Source of the DNA: Candidatus Falkowbacteria bacterium CG1_02_41_21 | GTDB taxonomy: Bacteria > Patescibacteriota > Patescibacteriia > Patescibacteriales > UBA12465 | Direction: 5' to 3' | DNA: 23,176 nucleotides | Assembly (NCBI GenBank): GCA_001871235.1 | Contig: MNUV01000016.1 | Coordinates: 1-23,176 of the forward strand | Shown here: one piece after another, positions 7,462-14,842 of the stretch | Position numbering within the stretch: position 1 is the first letter of the stretch | Layout of the letters: every line of letters starts with the position of its first letter | The notes under the pieces: model-generated | What the model saw: only the letters and a program-made list of their open reading frames with translations | The model's database searches: none | Told to the model about the DNA's origin: nothing | Translations under genes and position numbers: made by a program

Positions 7462-8538
7462 ATGAAATCAAATAATCAGGCTAAAGTAATTATGTTGTCC
7501 GGTGGCGGCACCGGGGGATCGGTGACCCCGCTTTTGGCGCTCGCCGATTATTTGAAGCAGGATAATCCCGCTGTTTATAATTTTATTTTTGTGGGGACTA
7601 ATTCCGGACCGGAAAGATATTTGGCGGAGTCGGTTCAGATTTTATTTTTACCGATTATGAGCGGTAAATGGCGCCGTTATTTTTCTTTCAAGAATGTGGC
7701 TGATATCTTTAAAATAATTTTGGCCTTTTTCCAAGCGCTTTATTTGTTGCGGAAATATCGTCCTCATCTTCTCATTTCGGCCGGCGGTTTTGTCAGCGTC
7801 CCCTTGGCTTATGCCGCCTATTGTTTACGAATTCCGGTTTTAATTCATCAACAGGATATTCGCGCCGGACTGGCTAATAGGTTGATGGCTAAAGTCGCTA
7901 AGCGAGTAACAGTTACTTTTGTTGAGTCTTTGAAAGATTATGGTCCTAAAGCGCTTTGGGTGGGCAACCCGATCAATGAGCGAATAGATAATAGTCTGAA
8001 TCTTTGGCAGAAATATAACTTAGACTCCAATCGTCCTTTACTTCTGGTATTGGGCGGCGGCACCGGTTCGGTGTTTATCAATCGGTTGATTAAAGATAGT
8101 TTAAAATCGTTATTGGAATTTTGCCAGGTTGTCCACATCACCGGTTCGGGGAAGAAAGAAAATTTAGCCCCTAAAACTGATTATTTACCTCTAGAATTTA
8201 TAGCCCATGATGAGGTTTTATGGTTTATGGCCAAAGCTCGGGCGGTGGTTTCACGCTCAGGTTTGGGTGTTTTAACGGAAATTTCTGCTTTAGGTCAAGC
8301 GTCTATTTTAATTCCCATGCCAAATTCTCATCAAGAAGATAATGCGGCTATTTTTGTCGAACACCAAGCGGCTATTGTTTTATCGGAAAAAAATTTATCT
8401 ACTGACGTTTTTATCAATCAGGTCAGGGAGCTCATGGCCAATAAAAAACTGCACGATACTTTGTGCAGTTTAGCGAAGGATGTTATTAAGTCGGCCAATG
8501 AAGCTCTGAAAAAAATCGTTAATGAACTTTTATTTTAA
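7462..8538 (+). CDS. murG: UDP-GlcNAc:lipid I N-acetylglucosaminyltransferase, divergent active site
   Basis: MurG adds GlcNAc to lipid I on the inner membrane face, making lipid II. The 358-residue GT-B protein has the N-terminal loop SGGGTGGSVTPLLALADYL, the ISAGGFVSVPLAYAA block, HQQDIRAGLANRLMAK, a second glycine loop LVLGGGTGSV in the donor domain, and SRSGLGVLTEISALGQASILIPMPNSHQEDNA, which binds UDP-GlcNAc. Gene order after mraY and ftsW supports the call. Two positions are unusual: the His of the well-known GGTGGH loop is Ser here, and the Glu of the HEQN motif is Gln. The rest of the donor site looks intact, so it is probably active with an altered acceptor site. Its 3' end overlaps the convergent small gene by four bases (TTAA). 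No terminator is visible. Confidence 0.92.
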   Translation: MKSNNQAKVIMLSGGGTGGSVTPLLALADYLKQDNPAVYNFIFVGTNSGPERYLAESVQILFLPIMSGKWRRYFSFKNVADIFKIILAFFQALYLLRKYRPHLLISAGGFVSVPLAYAAYCLRIPVLIHQQDIRAGLANRLMAKVAKRVTVTFVESLKDYGPKALWVGNPINERIDNSLNLWQKYNLDSNRPLLLVLGGGTGSVFINRLIKDSLKSLLEFCQVVHITGSGKKENLAPKTDYLPLEFIAHDEVLWFMAKARAVVSRSGLGVLTEISALGQASILIPMPNSHQEDNAAIFVEHQAAIVLSEKNLSTDVFINQVRELMANKKLHDTLCSLAKDVIKSANEALKKIVNELLF

Positions 8539-8741
8539 CGATCTTCTTCAACTTCATCGGCAAAAGCTTCGGCCTCTCCTCTGGATTGGCCGTTTCTCAT
8601 CAGTTGATTCACGATATCAGCGCGACTCATCTGGCCCAAAGTTTCCTGGTATTCTTCTTTTGATACCGCCGGAATCGGGGTCTTGTCGTTATTTTCGTCC
8701 ATGGCCGTATTATTTGTTGTTTGATTATTATCGTTAGTCAT
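8535..8741 (-). CDS. Small acidic hypothetical protein
   Basis: A 68-residue protein that I do not recognise. The first 20 residues are rich in Asn, Thr and Asp and probably disordered. The rest (about 28-68) is predicted helical and very acidic, ending EAEAFADEVEEDR. It has no cysteines, signal peptide or membrane segment. It lies four bases downstream of the 517-residue putative nucleotidyltransferase gene, on the same strand, so the two are probably co-transcribed and may be functional partners. Its stop codon overlaps the end of murG. The overlapping plus-strand frame looks like its shadow. The gene is supported by position and composition only. Confidence 0.55.
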   Translation of the reverse strand: MTNDNNQTTNNTAMDENNDKTPIPAVSKEEYQETLGQMSRADIVNQLMRNGQSRGEAEAFADEVEEDR

Positions 8742-8745
8742 ATTT

Positions 8746-10299
8746 TTATTGAGTTAATTTAGCTTCGAGGTTTTTTCGATGCGCCAGAAGCTTGAGTACT
8801 ACCGGTTTGATGAAGTGATTGCGGAGACGGGGGATGGAGACATAAGCGCAAAAATCATTTTTATTATCGCTGTTAATTTGTTTAATATATTCTTTATACA
8901 TATTACCGAAACCGAGGCATTGATCAATGCCTTTTTTTAATTCACTGATGGTAGCGGTTAATCCTGATTGGGTGGGTTTTTCTGTCGCGGCCACGGCGGT
9001 GGCGAGTTCATCTAAATATTTATATTGTTCATTGACCACGCGCATGGTCCGGTCGGTTTTATTGGTGATAATATCTACGGCTTTTTCGGTGGTTAGAATT
9101 TTAGTGGCTCTTTCGCTCTCTCCTTGAACATTAATATCGCCCCTTTCCATCAGGTGGTTAACTAAGCCCGCGCCACTTTTGGGCAGGGTTTTAAATTTGT
9201 CCCAAATTTCTTGAATGGAAGCTTGGGCCAGGTGAGATTGTTCGGTCGGTGGTTTTAGTCGGCTGATTTTTTCAATCACGGAATCAATGGAATTGGCAAA
9301 ATCTCGACCGTCTAAATTGATTAGATTAAATATCCGTTGCAGAGCTTTGGCGTTTAAATTGCCTTTATTTTGCCACCCGTCCAAATCAAACAGGGCAAAT
9401 TCGTTAATGGTATTTTTGAGGTAGAGTTCTTCGGCGGTAGCTTCACTACCGATTGGGACGTCAATGCCGTTAACGTTTACCAGTTCAACGGTTTGTTGTT
9501 CGGCGCCTAAGTTGATTAGGCCGTTAGTCGGTTTATTTTGATTAACAATTTCATCGTGCATATATTGACCGAAAGCTTCCATTTCTTTCCAGCCGGTTGA
9601 GGTTTTAATCAGGCAATGAATTTTGACGCAACCGTTTGGTTCGGCGCCGAATTTTTTTAATTCCTCTTGACCTAAATCTTTTACCAAACCTTGTTCCTGG
9701 AGACTGGTCATCTCGGAATAGACTGTGTCCAAATCTTTGATACCGAAAATGACATCCAGGTCGTCCGGAATTTTGGCGGAGTATTTAGTATGAGGCACGT
9801 AGCAATTGGATCCGATGAGAGCGTAGGGATATTTACATTTGTTAAACGCTTGGCCACAGACAGTGGCGATAGCTTCTTTCATGTCGGGAGAAATTTTGGC
9901 ATCAAAACGCTTTTGAATTTTCTCACTGGCCGGAACCATTTCTACCAATTGAGCTTCTGGGGTGGCAGTGTCGTAAGTAGGGATGCGCTCTATTGTTGAA
10001 TTTCCAGCTTCTTGATCAATTTTATTTTCAGTGGCAACCATCAGTTTCATCGCTTCGCCTTCCATTTTACCAACTTTGTTTTTGATAGTTCCGATTTTCG
10101 CTTCTTGGCCCGCCGCCAATTTCATGGCTTTTTGGGCGAGGTCTTTGAGGGCCTCGCGGCCGGAAGTATAATTCTTTTTCACGCTGGCTTTTTTAGCCTT
10201 CGCTTCCGCCGCTAAAACTTCCTGGTTGATTTCAGTTTTTTGGGATTCTATTGATTCATTAGACTCATTTTGGTTGTCTGCTTGGTTCTCAATATCCAT
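8746..10299 (-). CDS. Hypothetical protein with nucleotidyltransferase-like motif
   Basis: A 517-residue protein I cannot name. The first 130 residues are charged and low in complexity (acidic to about 30, then Lys/Ala-rich helices), with no signal peptide. From about 145 it looks globular. ALIGSN (160-165) followed by PDDLDVIFG (178-186) matches the hG[GS]...DhDh signature of the DNA-polymerase-beta-like nucleotidyltransferase fold, with D180 and D182 as possible metal ligands. The strand where the third carboxylate is expected reads CVKIHCLI (224-231), with His in place of Asp or Glu, so activity is uncertain. The remainder is mostly helical, including FDLDGWQNKGNLNAKALQRIF, with a basic end. 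It is the middle gene of a three-gene minus-strand island inserted between murG and murC. A role like that of AbiEii/MNT-type toxins is conceivable but unproven. Confidence 0.6.
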   Translation of the reverse strand: MDIENQADNQNESNESIESQKTEINQEVLAAEAKAKKASVKKNYTSGREALKDLAQKAMKLAAGQEAKIGTIKNKVGKMEGEAMKLMVATENKIDQEAGNSTIERIPTYDTATPEAQLVEMVPASEKIQKRFDAKISPDMKEAIATVCGQAFNKCKYPYALIGSNCYVPHTKYSAKIPDDLDVIFGIKDLDTVYSEMTSLQEQGLVKDLGQEELKKFGAEPNGCVKIHCLIKTSTGWKEMEAFGQYMHDEIVNQNKPTNGLINLGAEQQTVELVNVNGIDVPIGSEATAEELYLKNTINEFALFDLDGWQNKGNLNAKALQRIFNLINLDGRDFANSIDSVIEKISRLKPPTEQSHLAQASIQEIWDKFKTLPKSGAGLVNHLMERGDINVQGESERATKILTTEKAVDIITNKTDRTMRVVNEQYKYLDELATAVAATEKPTQSGLTATISELKKGIDQCLGFGNMYKEYIKQINSDNKNDFCAYVSIPRLRNHFIKPVVLKLLAHRKNLEAKLTQ

Positions 10300-10308
10300 G
10301 GTAGTTTG

Positions 10309-10497
10309 TTATTTATAGTCTGGTTGAATGGAATGTCTAATCTCAGTTAATTTTTTTTCTTCCATTTTTTTCATAAAATTGGCCAGAATATTTCTTTCTT
10401 GACCACGAATGTCTTCAATCTTTTTAATATAATCCTGATAGATGGTCTTAATGTTATTGAGGCGACTTTTGATGGTGGCGGGACTAAGTTTGCTCAT
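10309..10497 (-). CDS. Small coiled-coil hypothetical protein
   Basis: A 62-residue, strongly basic, almost entirely helical protein, starting MSKLSPATIKSRLNNI and ending HSIQPDYK. The spacing of Ile, Leu and Met suggests a coiled coil. I do not recognise a family. The frame stays open upstream to a TTG-type start that would add 12 residues, but those lack the same character and the ATG at 10497 fits the promoter at 10524-10552. It is the first gene of the minus-strand island, nine bases ahead of the putative nucleotidyltransferase gene. It could be a partner, adaptor or antitoxin of that protein, but the sequence gives no direct sign. Confidence 0.55.
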   Translation of the reverse strand: MSKLSPATIKSRLNNIKTIYQDYIKKIEDIRGQERNILANFMKKMEEKKLTEIRHSIQPDYK

Positions 10498-10523
10498 AGA
10501 TAGACTTGTTTTATTATGTGGCA

Positions 10524-10552
10524 ACAATAACACAAAAGTTAGAATAAATCAA
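10524..10552 (-). promoter_or_regulatory. Promoter of the minus-strand island
   Basis: On the minus strand: -35 TTGATT (10547-10552), a 17-base spacer, and -10 TATTGT (10524-10529) preceded by TG and one base, giving an extended -10. It lies back to back with the murC promoter, which starts 25 bases away. The predicted leader before the ATG at 10497 is about 20 bases. Confidence 0.5.
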
Positions 10553-10576
10553 TAGATATTTTATTTTTTCTGGTTT

Positions 10577-10605
10577 TTGGGGATTTCTCCGCTTTGTGTT
10601 ATAAT
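10577..10605 (+). promoter_or_regulatory. murC promoter, extended -10
   Basis: -35 TTGGGG (10577-10582), a 17-base spacer, TG at 10597-10598, one base, then perfect TATAAT (10600-10605). The ATG at 10613 is seven bases past the -10, so the message would be leaderless. This promoter decides the start of murC. Confidence 0.7.
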
Positions 10606-10612
10606 GTTTAAT

Positions 10613-12007
10613 ATGAATATCAAAGGAAAAGAGATTAAAACCGCCTATTTCATCGGGATAAAAGGAGTCGGCATGACCATGCTGGCTCAGTTTTTGGCGG
10701 AGAGCGGGGTAAGCGTTTCCGGGTCGGACAATCCGGAAAATTTCATGACTACCAAGGTTTTGCAAAAGGAAAAAATTGGGGTTTTGGCTCCTTTTGCCGT
10801 CAAGAATATTCCGAGCAAAGTTGACCTGATTGTTTATTCCAGCGCTTATAACGCGGAGAATAATGTGGAGTTGAAACATTTGTTAGCTAAGAAGTTCAAG
10901 CCGTTATTATTAATTTATGCCGTCGCTTTGGGAGAAATTTTTAGTCAATATGACGGTTTGGCGGTTTGTGGCTCTCATGGCAAAACGACCGTTTCGGCTT
11001 GGTTGGGTTATGTCCTTTACAAAGGCGGTCTTTCGCCCAATGTTTTGGTGGGGGCGGCGGTCCCGCAGTTTAAAGGTAATATCTTGAAGGGCCGCAGCCG
11101 TTGTTTTGTGGCCGAGACCGATGAATACCAAAATAAATTACAATATTTTTTCCCGCAAGGAGTTCTGCTTAACAATATTGACTATGATCATCCCGACTTT
11201 TTCAAGACCGAGAAAGATTACGTCAAGGTGTTCGCCGAGTTTATAAAAAAAATTCCCAGTCAAGGATTCTTGGTGTTTAACGCTGACGACAAAATAGTTT
11301 TAAAAGTTTCGGCTGACTGCCGGGGCCAAAAAATTTCTTATGCCTTGCATAACAAAGGAGCGGATTATCGCGCCACTGATTTGTCCGTCAAAAATGGCCG
11401 CCAATATTTTTCGGTATGGGAGCAGGGAAAAAACTTGGGTCGTTGGTCTATCCTGCTTTCCGGCGAGCATAATGTTTATAACTCTCTGGCAGTGATTGCC
11501 ACTGCCAAGAAATTGGGAATGAATTTTTTTGATATTAAAAAAACGGTTCTGTCTTTTACGGGGACGGAAAGACGACTACAGTTTTTGGGGAAATATCAGG
11601 GAGCTTTGATTATTGACGATTACGCCCATCATCCCACGGAAATTAGAGCGACACTCGCTGGAGTGCGAACGATGTATGCTGAGAGTAATATTATTACCGT
11701 TTTTCATCCCCATACTTTCACTCGCACCAAGGCTCTTCTGGGGGGCTTTTCTCAAAGTTTCAATGATACCAACGAGTTGATTTTGCTGGATATTTATGGT
11801 TCGGCCCGGGAAAAACAAGGCGGTGTTTCCAGTTTGGATTTGCTCCAAAAGATAAAAAAGAATTCTCCCAATTTAAAAATTAGTCATATCCCGACCTTAG
11901 AGCAGGTCACGGAATATCTCAAGGCTAAGGTCACTAAAAATGATTTGGTGTTGCTCATGGGGGCCGGCGATGTTTTCCGCATTGGGGAGAATTTGTTAAA
12001 GAAATAG
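10613..12007 (+). CDS. murC: UDP-N-acetylmuramate--L-alanine ligase
   Basis: MurC joins L-alanine to UDP-MurNAc using ATP, the first step of the stem peptide. The 464-residue protein has the three Mur ligase domains. The N-terminal Rossmann domain has YFIGIKGVGMTMLA near residue 12 (UDP-MurNAc binding). The central ATPase has CGSHGKTT with the P-loop at 120-126, then VAETDEYQ and LNNIDYDHPDFF. The C-terminal domain has DDYAHHPTEI, FHPHTFTRTK and VLLMGAGD. The HGKTT and DHPD wording is typical of MurC; the related recycling ligase Mpl is the alternative. I start it at the ATG at 10613 because the in-frame TTG at 10577 lies inside the promoter -35. It begins a second cell-wall unit with the ABC exporter and murB, separated from murG by the minus-strand island. 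Confidence 0.93.
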   Translation: MNIKGKEIKTAYFIGIKGVGMTMLAQFLAESGVSVSGSDNPENFMTTKVLQKEKIGVLAPFAVKNIPSKVDLIVYSSAYNAENNVELKHLLAKKFKPLLLIYAVALGEIFSQYDGLAVCGSHGKTTVSAWLGYVLYKGGLSPNVLVGAAVPQFKGNILKGRSRCFVAETDEYQNKLQYFFPQGVLLNNIDYDHPDFFKTEKDYVKVFAEFIKKIPSQGFLVFNADDKIVLKVSADCRGQKISYALHNKGADYRATDLSVKNGRQYFSVWEQGKNLGRWSILLSGEHNVYNSLAVIATAKKLGMNFFDIKKTVLSFTGTERRLQFLGKYQGALIIDDYAHHPTEIRATLAGVRTMYAESNIITVFHPHTFTRTKALLGGFSQSFNDTNELILLDIYGSAREKQGGVSSLDLLQKIKKNSPNLKISHIPTLEQVTEYLKAKVTKNDLVLLMGAGDVFRIGENLLKK

Positions 12008-12011
12008 TTTT

Positions 12012-13805
12012 ATGCCTAAAAAGATTAATCCCAAAATTGTCCCGCCGGAAATTATTCCTTGGGGTCGTTTTTGGGTGGAGCTATGGAAACTGCTGCGACC
12101 ATTCAAGAAATTTTTTAAGTTTATTGTTTTAACCACCATTCTGTTGGCTGGTTTAGATTTGATCAGTCCTTATGTTCTAAAAATAGTGATTGATAGCTTG
12201 ACTGGTTTCAATGTGACGCAAGTGTGGTTTATTTTAAAATTAATTGTTTTGTATCTGGCGACCGGGGAAGTCCAAGCCTTGATTGCTTATTTTAACGACC
12301 GCCGGATTTTGCGGTTATTGGTGGAGGTGGAATATGTCTTGGGGATCAAAGCGCAGCAGAAATTAGTTTACTTGGGGCTGGGCTATCACGAAAAAGAAAA
12401 TACCGGTAGCAAGATTGTGAAAATTGAAAGAGGTATTGATAGAATTTCTCAGTTTCTAAATAATATGTTTTGGGAGGTTTTTCCGACCGTCATTCGTTTG
12501 CTTTTTACGTTGGTCGTCTTGTTTTACGTTGACTTCCGAATTGGTTTGTCACTTTTGTTTTTTGCCCCGCTTTATATTTTGATTACTTATCAAGCCAACA
12601 AGAAGATGCATCCGGTTCGGAAGGCAATTTACAAGGATTATGAAATAGCCTCCGGTAAAATGGGTCAGGCCATTATTAATATCAATGCGGTCCAGTCTTT
12701 TGTGCAGGAACAGCGGGAACTGAGGGAATTTGATGTCGTCAAAACTCATGTGCGGGAAAATGAAGATAAGCAATGGGGCTGGATGATGAAGATTGGTTTG
12801 GGACGGAACTTGATTGTTAATATCGGCCGCGCCACGGTCTTATTTCTGGGAATATATTTGGTTTATAAGAATTTAATGAGCGTCGGTACCTTGATTTTTG
12901 TTTTTACGCTCAGTGAAAAAGCTTATTCTTCTTTGGATCGCCTGTCGCGTTTTTATGATCGAATGGAAGAAGGTCGGGAAGGCGTTAATCGTCTCCTCGC
13001 CTTGTTTAATACCAAGGCGGAGATTGTTAATAAGCCCGGGGCGTACAAACCGAAAGATATTCAGGGCGAAATTAGATTTGCCAATGTTTCTTTTAGCTAC
13101 GGCAACAATGATAATCCGGCAGTCAAAAAATTAAATTTTAAAATTAATTCCGGTTGCGTGACGGCACTCGTCGGTCCTTCCGGCGGGGGCAAGACCACCG
13201 TCGCCCGTTTGCTTTATCGTCATTATGATCCTCAAGTCGGTCGTGTTTTCTTGGACGACAAAGATTTGCGGGATTATAACTTGCAAGCTTTCCGGAAATT
13301 TTTTGCCATCGTGCCGCAAGAAGTGGAAATTTTTGATTTGAGTGTCTCGGAAAATATCGCTTACGCCAAACCCCAAGCCAGCTTCAAGGAAATTCAAGTG
13401 GTGGCCCGGATTGCCAACGCCGAAGAGTTTATCGTTAAGCTGGAAGACGGATATAAGACTGTGGTTGGTGAACGCGGGGTGAAGTTATCCGGCGGCCAAC
13501 GGCAGAGGATTGGAATCGCTCGGGCGATTTTAGCCAATCCGCGAGTTTTAATTTTCGACGAAGCCACTTCTAATTTAGACAGTCAAAGCGAAGTATTAAT
13601 TCAGGATGCCATGGAAAAAATCAGTCATGGCCGCACCATGATTATTATTGCTCATCGTTTGAGTACTATCAAAAAAGCTGATAAAATTGTAGTATTAGAG
13701 GGCGGACGAGTGGTGGAAGATGGCAGTCACCTGGAATTATCGCAGATTAATGGCGGACTCTATGCTAAATTATTAAAACTGCAAAATTTGGGAGAAATTA
13801 AGTAA
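12012..13805 (+). CDS. ABC exporter, fused permease and ATPase
   Basis: A 597-residue type IV ABC half-transporter (MsbA/LmrA-like), expected to work as a homodimer in the cytoplasmic membrane. The first 320 residues hold about six hydrophobic segments, starting near 38-60. The nucleotide-binding domain has Walker A GPSGGGKTT (388-396), a Q-loop in IVPQEVEIFDLSVSENI, signature LSGGQ (492-496), Walker B VLIFDEATS (512-520) and the H-loop IIAHRLST. All motifs are intact. The substrate cannot be read, but the gene lies four bases after murC and five before murB, so export of an envelope lipid, glycan intermediate or peptide is a reasonable guess. Multidrug or lipid export are the alternatives. 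No Shine-Dalgarno is present; the start follows the murC stop directly. Confidence 0.92.
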   Translation: MPKKINPKIVPPEIIPWGRFWVELWKLLRPFKKFFKFIVLTTILLAGLDLISPYVLKIVIDSLTGFNVTQVWFILKLIVLYLATGEVQALIAYFNDRRILRLLVEVEYVLGIKAQQKLVYLGLGYHEKENTGSKIVKIERGIDRISQFLNNMFWEVFPTVIRLLFTLVVLFYVDFRIGLSLLFFAPLYILITYQANKKMHPVRKAIYKDYEIASGKMGQAIININAVQSFVQEQRELREFDVVKTHVRENEDKQWGWMMKIGLGRNLIVNIGRATVLFLGIYLVYKNLMSVGTLIFVFTLSEKAYSSLDRLSRFYDRMEEGREGVNRLLALFNTKAEIVNKPGAYKPKDIQGEIRFANVSFSYGNNDNPAVKKLNFKINSGCVTALVGPSGGGKTTVARLLYRHYDPQVGRVFLDDKDLRDYNLQAFRKFFAIVPQEVEIFDLSVSENIAYAKPQASFKEIQVVARIANAEEFIVKLEDGYKTVVGERGVKLSGGQRQRIGIARAILANPRVLIFDEATSNLDSQSEVLIQDAMEKISHGRTMIIIAHRLSTIKKADKIVVLEGGRVVEDGSHLELSQINGGLYAKLLKLQNLGEIK

Positions 13806-13810
13806 TTTTT

Positions 13811-14833
13811 ATGATTAACATCCAAAAGAAAATTAAACTGGATCAATATACTACCTTCAAGATTGGCGGCGAGGCCAACTTCTTTGTTGCCATCTCTAGT
13901 TTGGAAGAGTTAATGGAGTCTTTGGCGTGGGCCAAAAAGAATAAACAAGCGATTCTGTTTCTGGGGGGCGGTTCTAATGTTTTGATTAATGATAAAGGGT
14001 TTAGGGGGTTGGTGATTAAAAATGAGATTAAGGGAATCAAAAAAGTAAAAGAAACTGATAGTTCGGTTTATCTTAGGGCTTTAAGCGGCGAATGGTGGTC
14101 AGCTCTAATTAATTACACCACAGCCAACAATTATTACGGCGCGGAGAATTTGTCATTGATTCCGGGGACAGTCGGAGCGGCTCCGATGCAAAACATCGGC
14201 GCTTATGGCGTGGAGTTAAAAGATATTTTTGCCGAGCTGGAAGCGGTGGAAATCAAAACTAGGAAGTTAAAAAAGTTTAAATTGGCGGATTGTCAATTTG
14301 CTTATCGTCAAAGTATTTTTAAAAACAAACTTAAAAATAAATATTTTATCTATAGCGTTACTCTGAAACTAAGTAAGACGCCAAAATTTAAACTGGACTA
14401 CGGTGACATCAAGCAGATTTTGGAAAGCAAAAAGATTGTTAAGCCCAATATCAGGGAAGTGGTTAATGCCATTATTGAAACCCGAAGCAATAAGTTGCCA
14501 AATGTGGCTCTGCTCCCTAACGCTGGTTCTTTTTGGCAGAACCCGGAAATTAGCGGAGCGCAATTTAAGAAACTGCAAAAAAAGTTTCCAGATGTTAAAT
14601 TTTTTAAGACGGAAGAAGGCTTCAAAATTCCGGCTGCTTGGTTAATTGAACACTGCGGTTTTAAAGGTAAAATTTTCGGTTCGGTTAGTGCTTACGAGAA
14701 ACAGCCTTTAGTGCTGGTTAACTTGGGAGGAGCTCGGGCTAAAGATGTTACGGCTTTGGCACAAAAGATCGAGGGGGCTGTTTGGAAAAATTTTGGTATT
14801 AAGCTGGTAAGGGAAATTAACTATATTAAATAA
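13811..14833 (+). CDS. murB: UDP-N-acetylenolpyruvoylglucosamine reductase
   Basis: MurB reduces the enolpyruvyl group of UDP-GlcNAc-enolpyruvate with NADPH and FAD, giving UDP-MurNAc. The 340-residue protein has the FAD-binding N-terminus (YTTFKIGGEANFF, then LGGGSNVLI near residue 52), ENLSLIPGTVGAAPMQNIGAYG near 115 (flavin and substrate site), AYRQSIFKN near 172, and NAGSFWQNPEI near 237 with the Ser proposed as proton donor. A Glu near the C-terminus, in VREINYIK, fits the last catalytic residue. Length and motifs fit the E. coli-like type I enzyme. Its product is the substrate of MurC, encoded two genes upstream, so the pair makes functional sense. It is followed nine bases later by the pilin-like gene. 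Confidence 0.95.
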   Translation: MINIQKKIKLDQYTTFKIGGEANFFVAISSLEELMESLAWAKKNKQAILFLGGGSNVLINDKGFRGLVIKNEIKGIKKVKETDSSVYLRALSGEWWSALINYTTANNYYGAENLSLIPGTVGAAPMQNIGAYGVELKDIFAELEAVEIKTRKLKKFKLADCQFAYRQSIFKNKLKNKYFIYSVTLKLSKTPKFKLDYGDIKQILESKKIVKPNIREVVNAIIETRSNKLPNVALLPNAGSFWQNPEISGAQFKKLQKKFPDVKFFKTEEGFKIPAAWLIEHCGFKGKIFGSVSAYEKQPLVLVNLGGARAKDVTALAQKIEGAVWKNFGIKLVREINYIK

Positions 14834-14842
14834 TTTAAAAAA

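Noticed and set aside
8522..8737. Plus-strand frame of 71 codons after murG
   Set aside because: Its composition is implausible for a protein, and it is antisense to the acidic 68-residue gene.
10577..10612. In-frame TTG start giving murC 12 more residues
   Set aside because: The TTG is the -35 box of the murC promoter, and the extra residues precede the normal MurC N-terminus.
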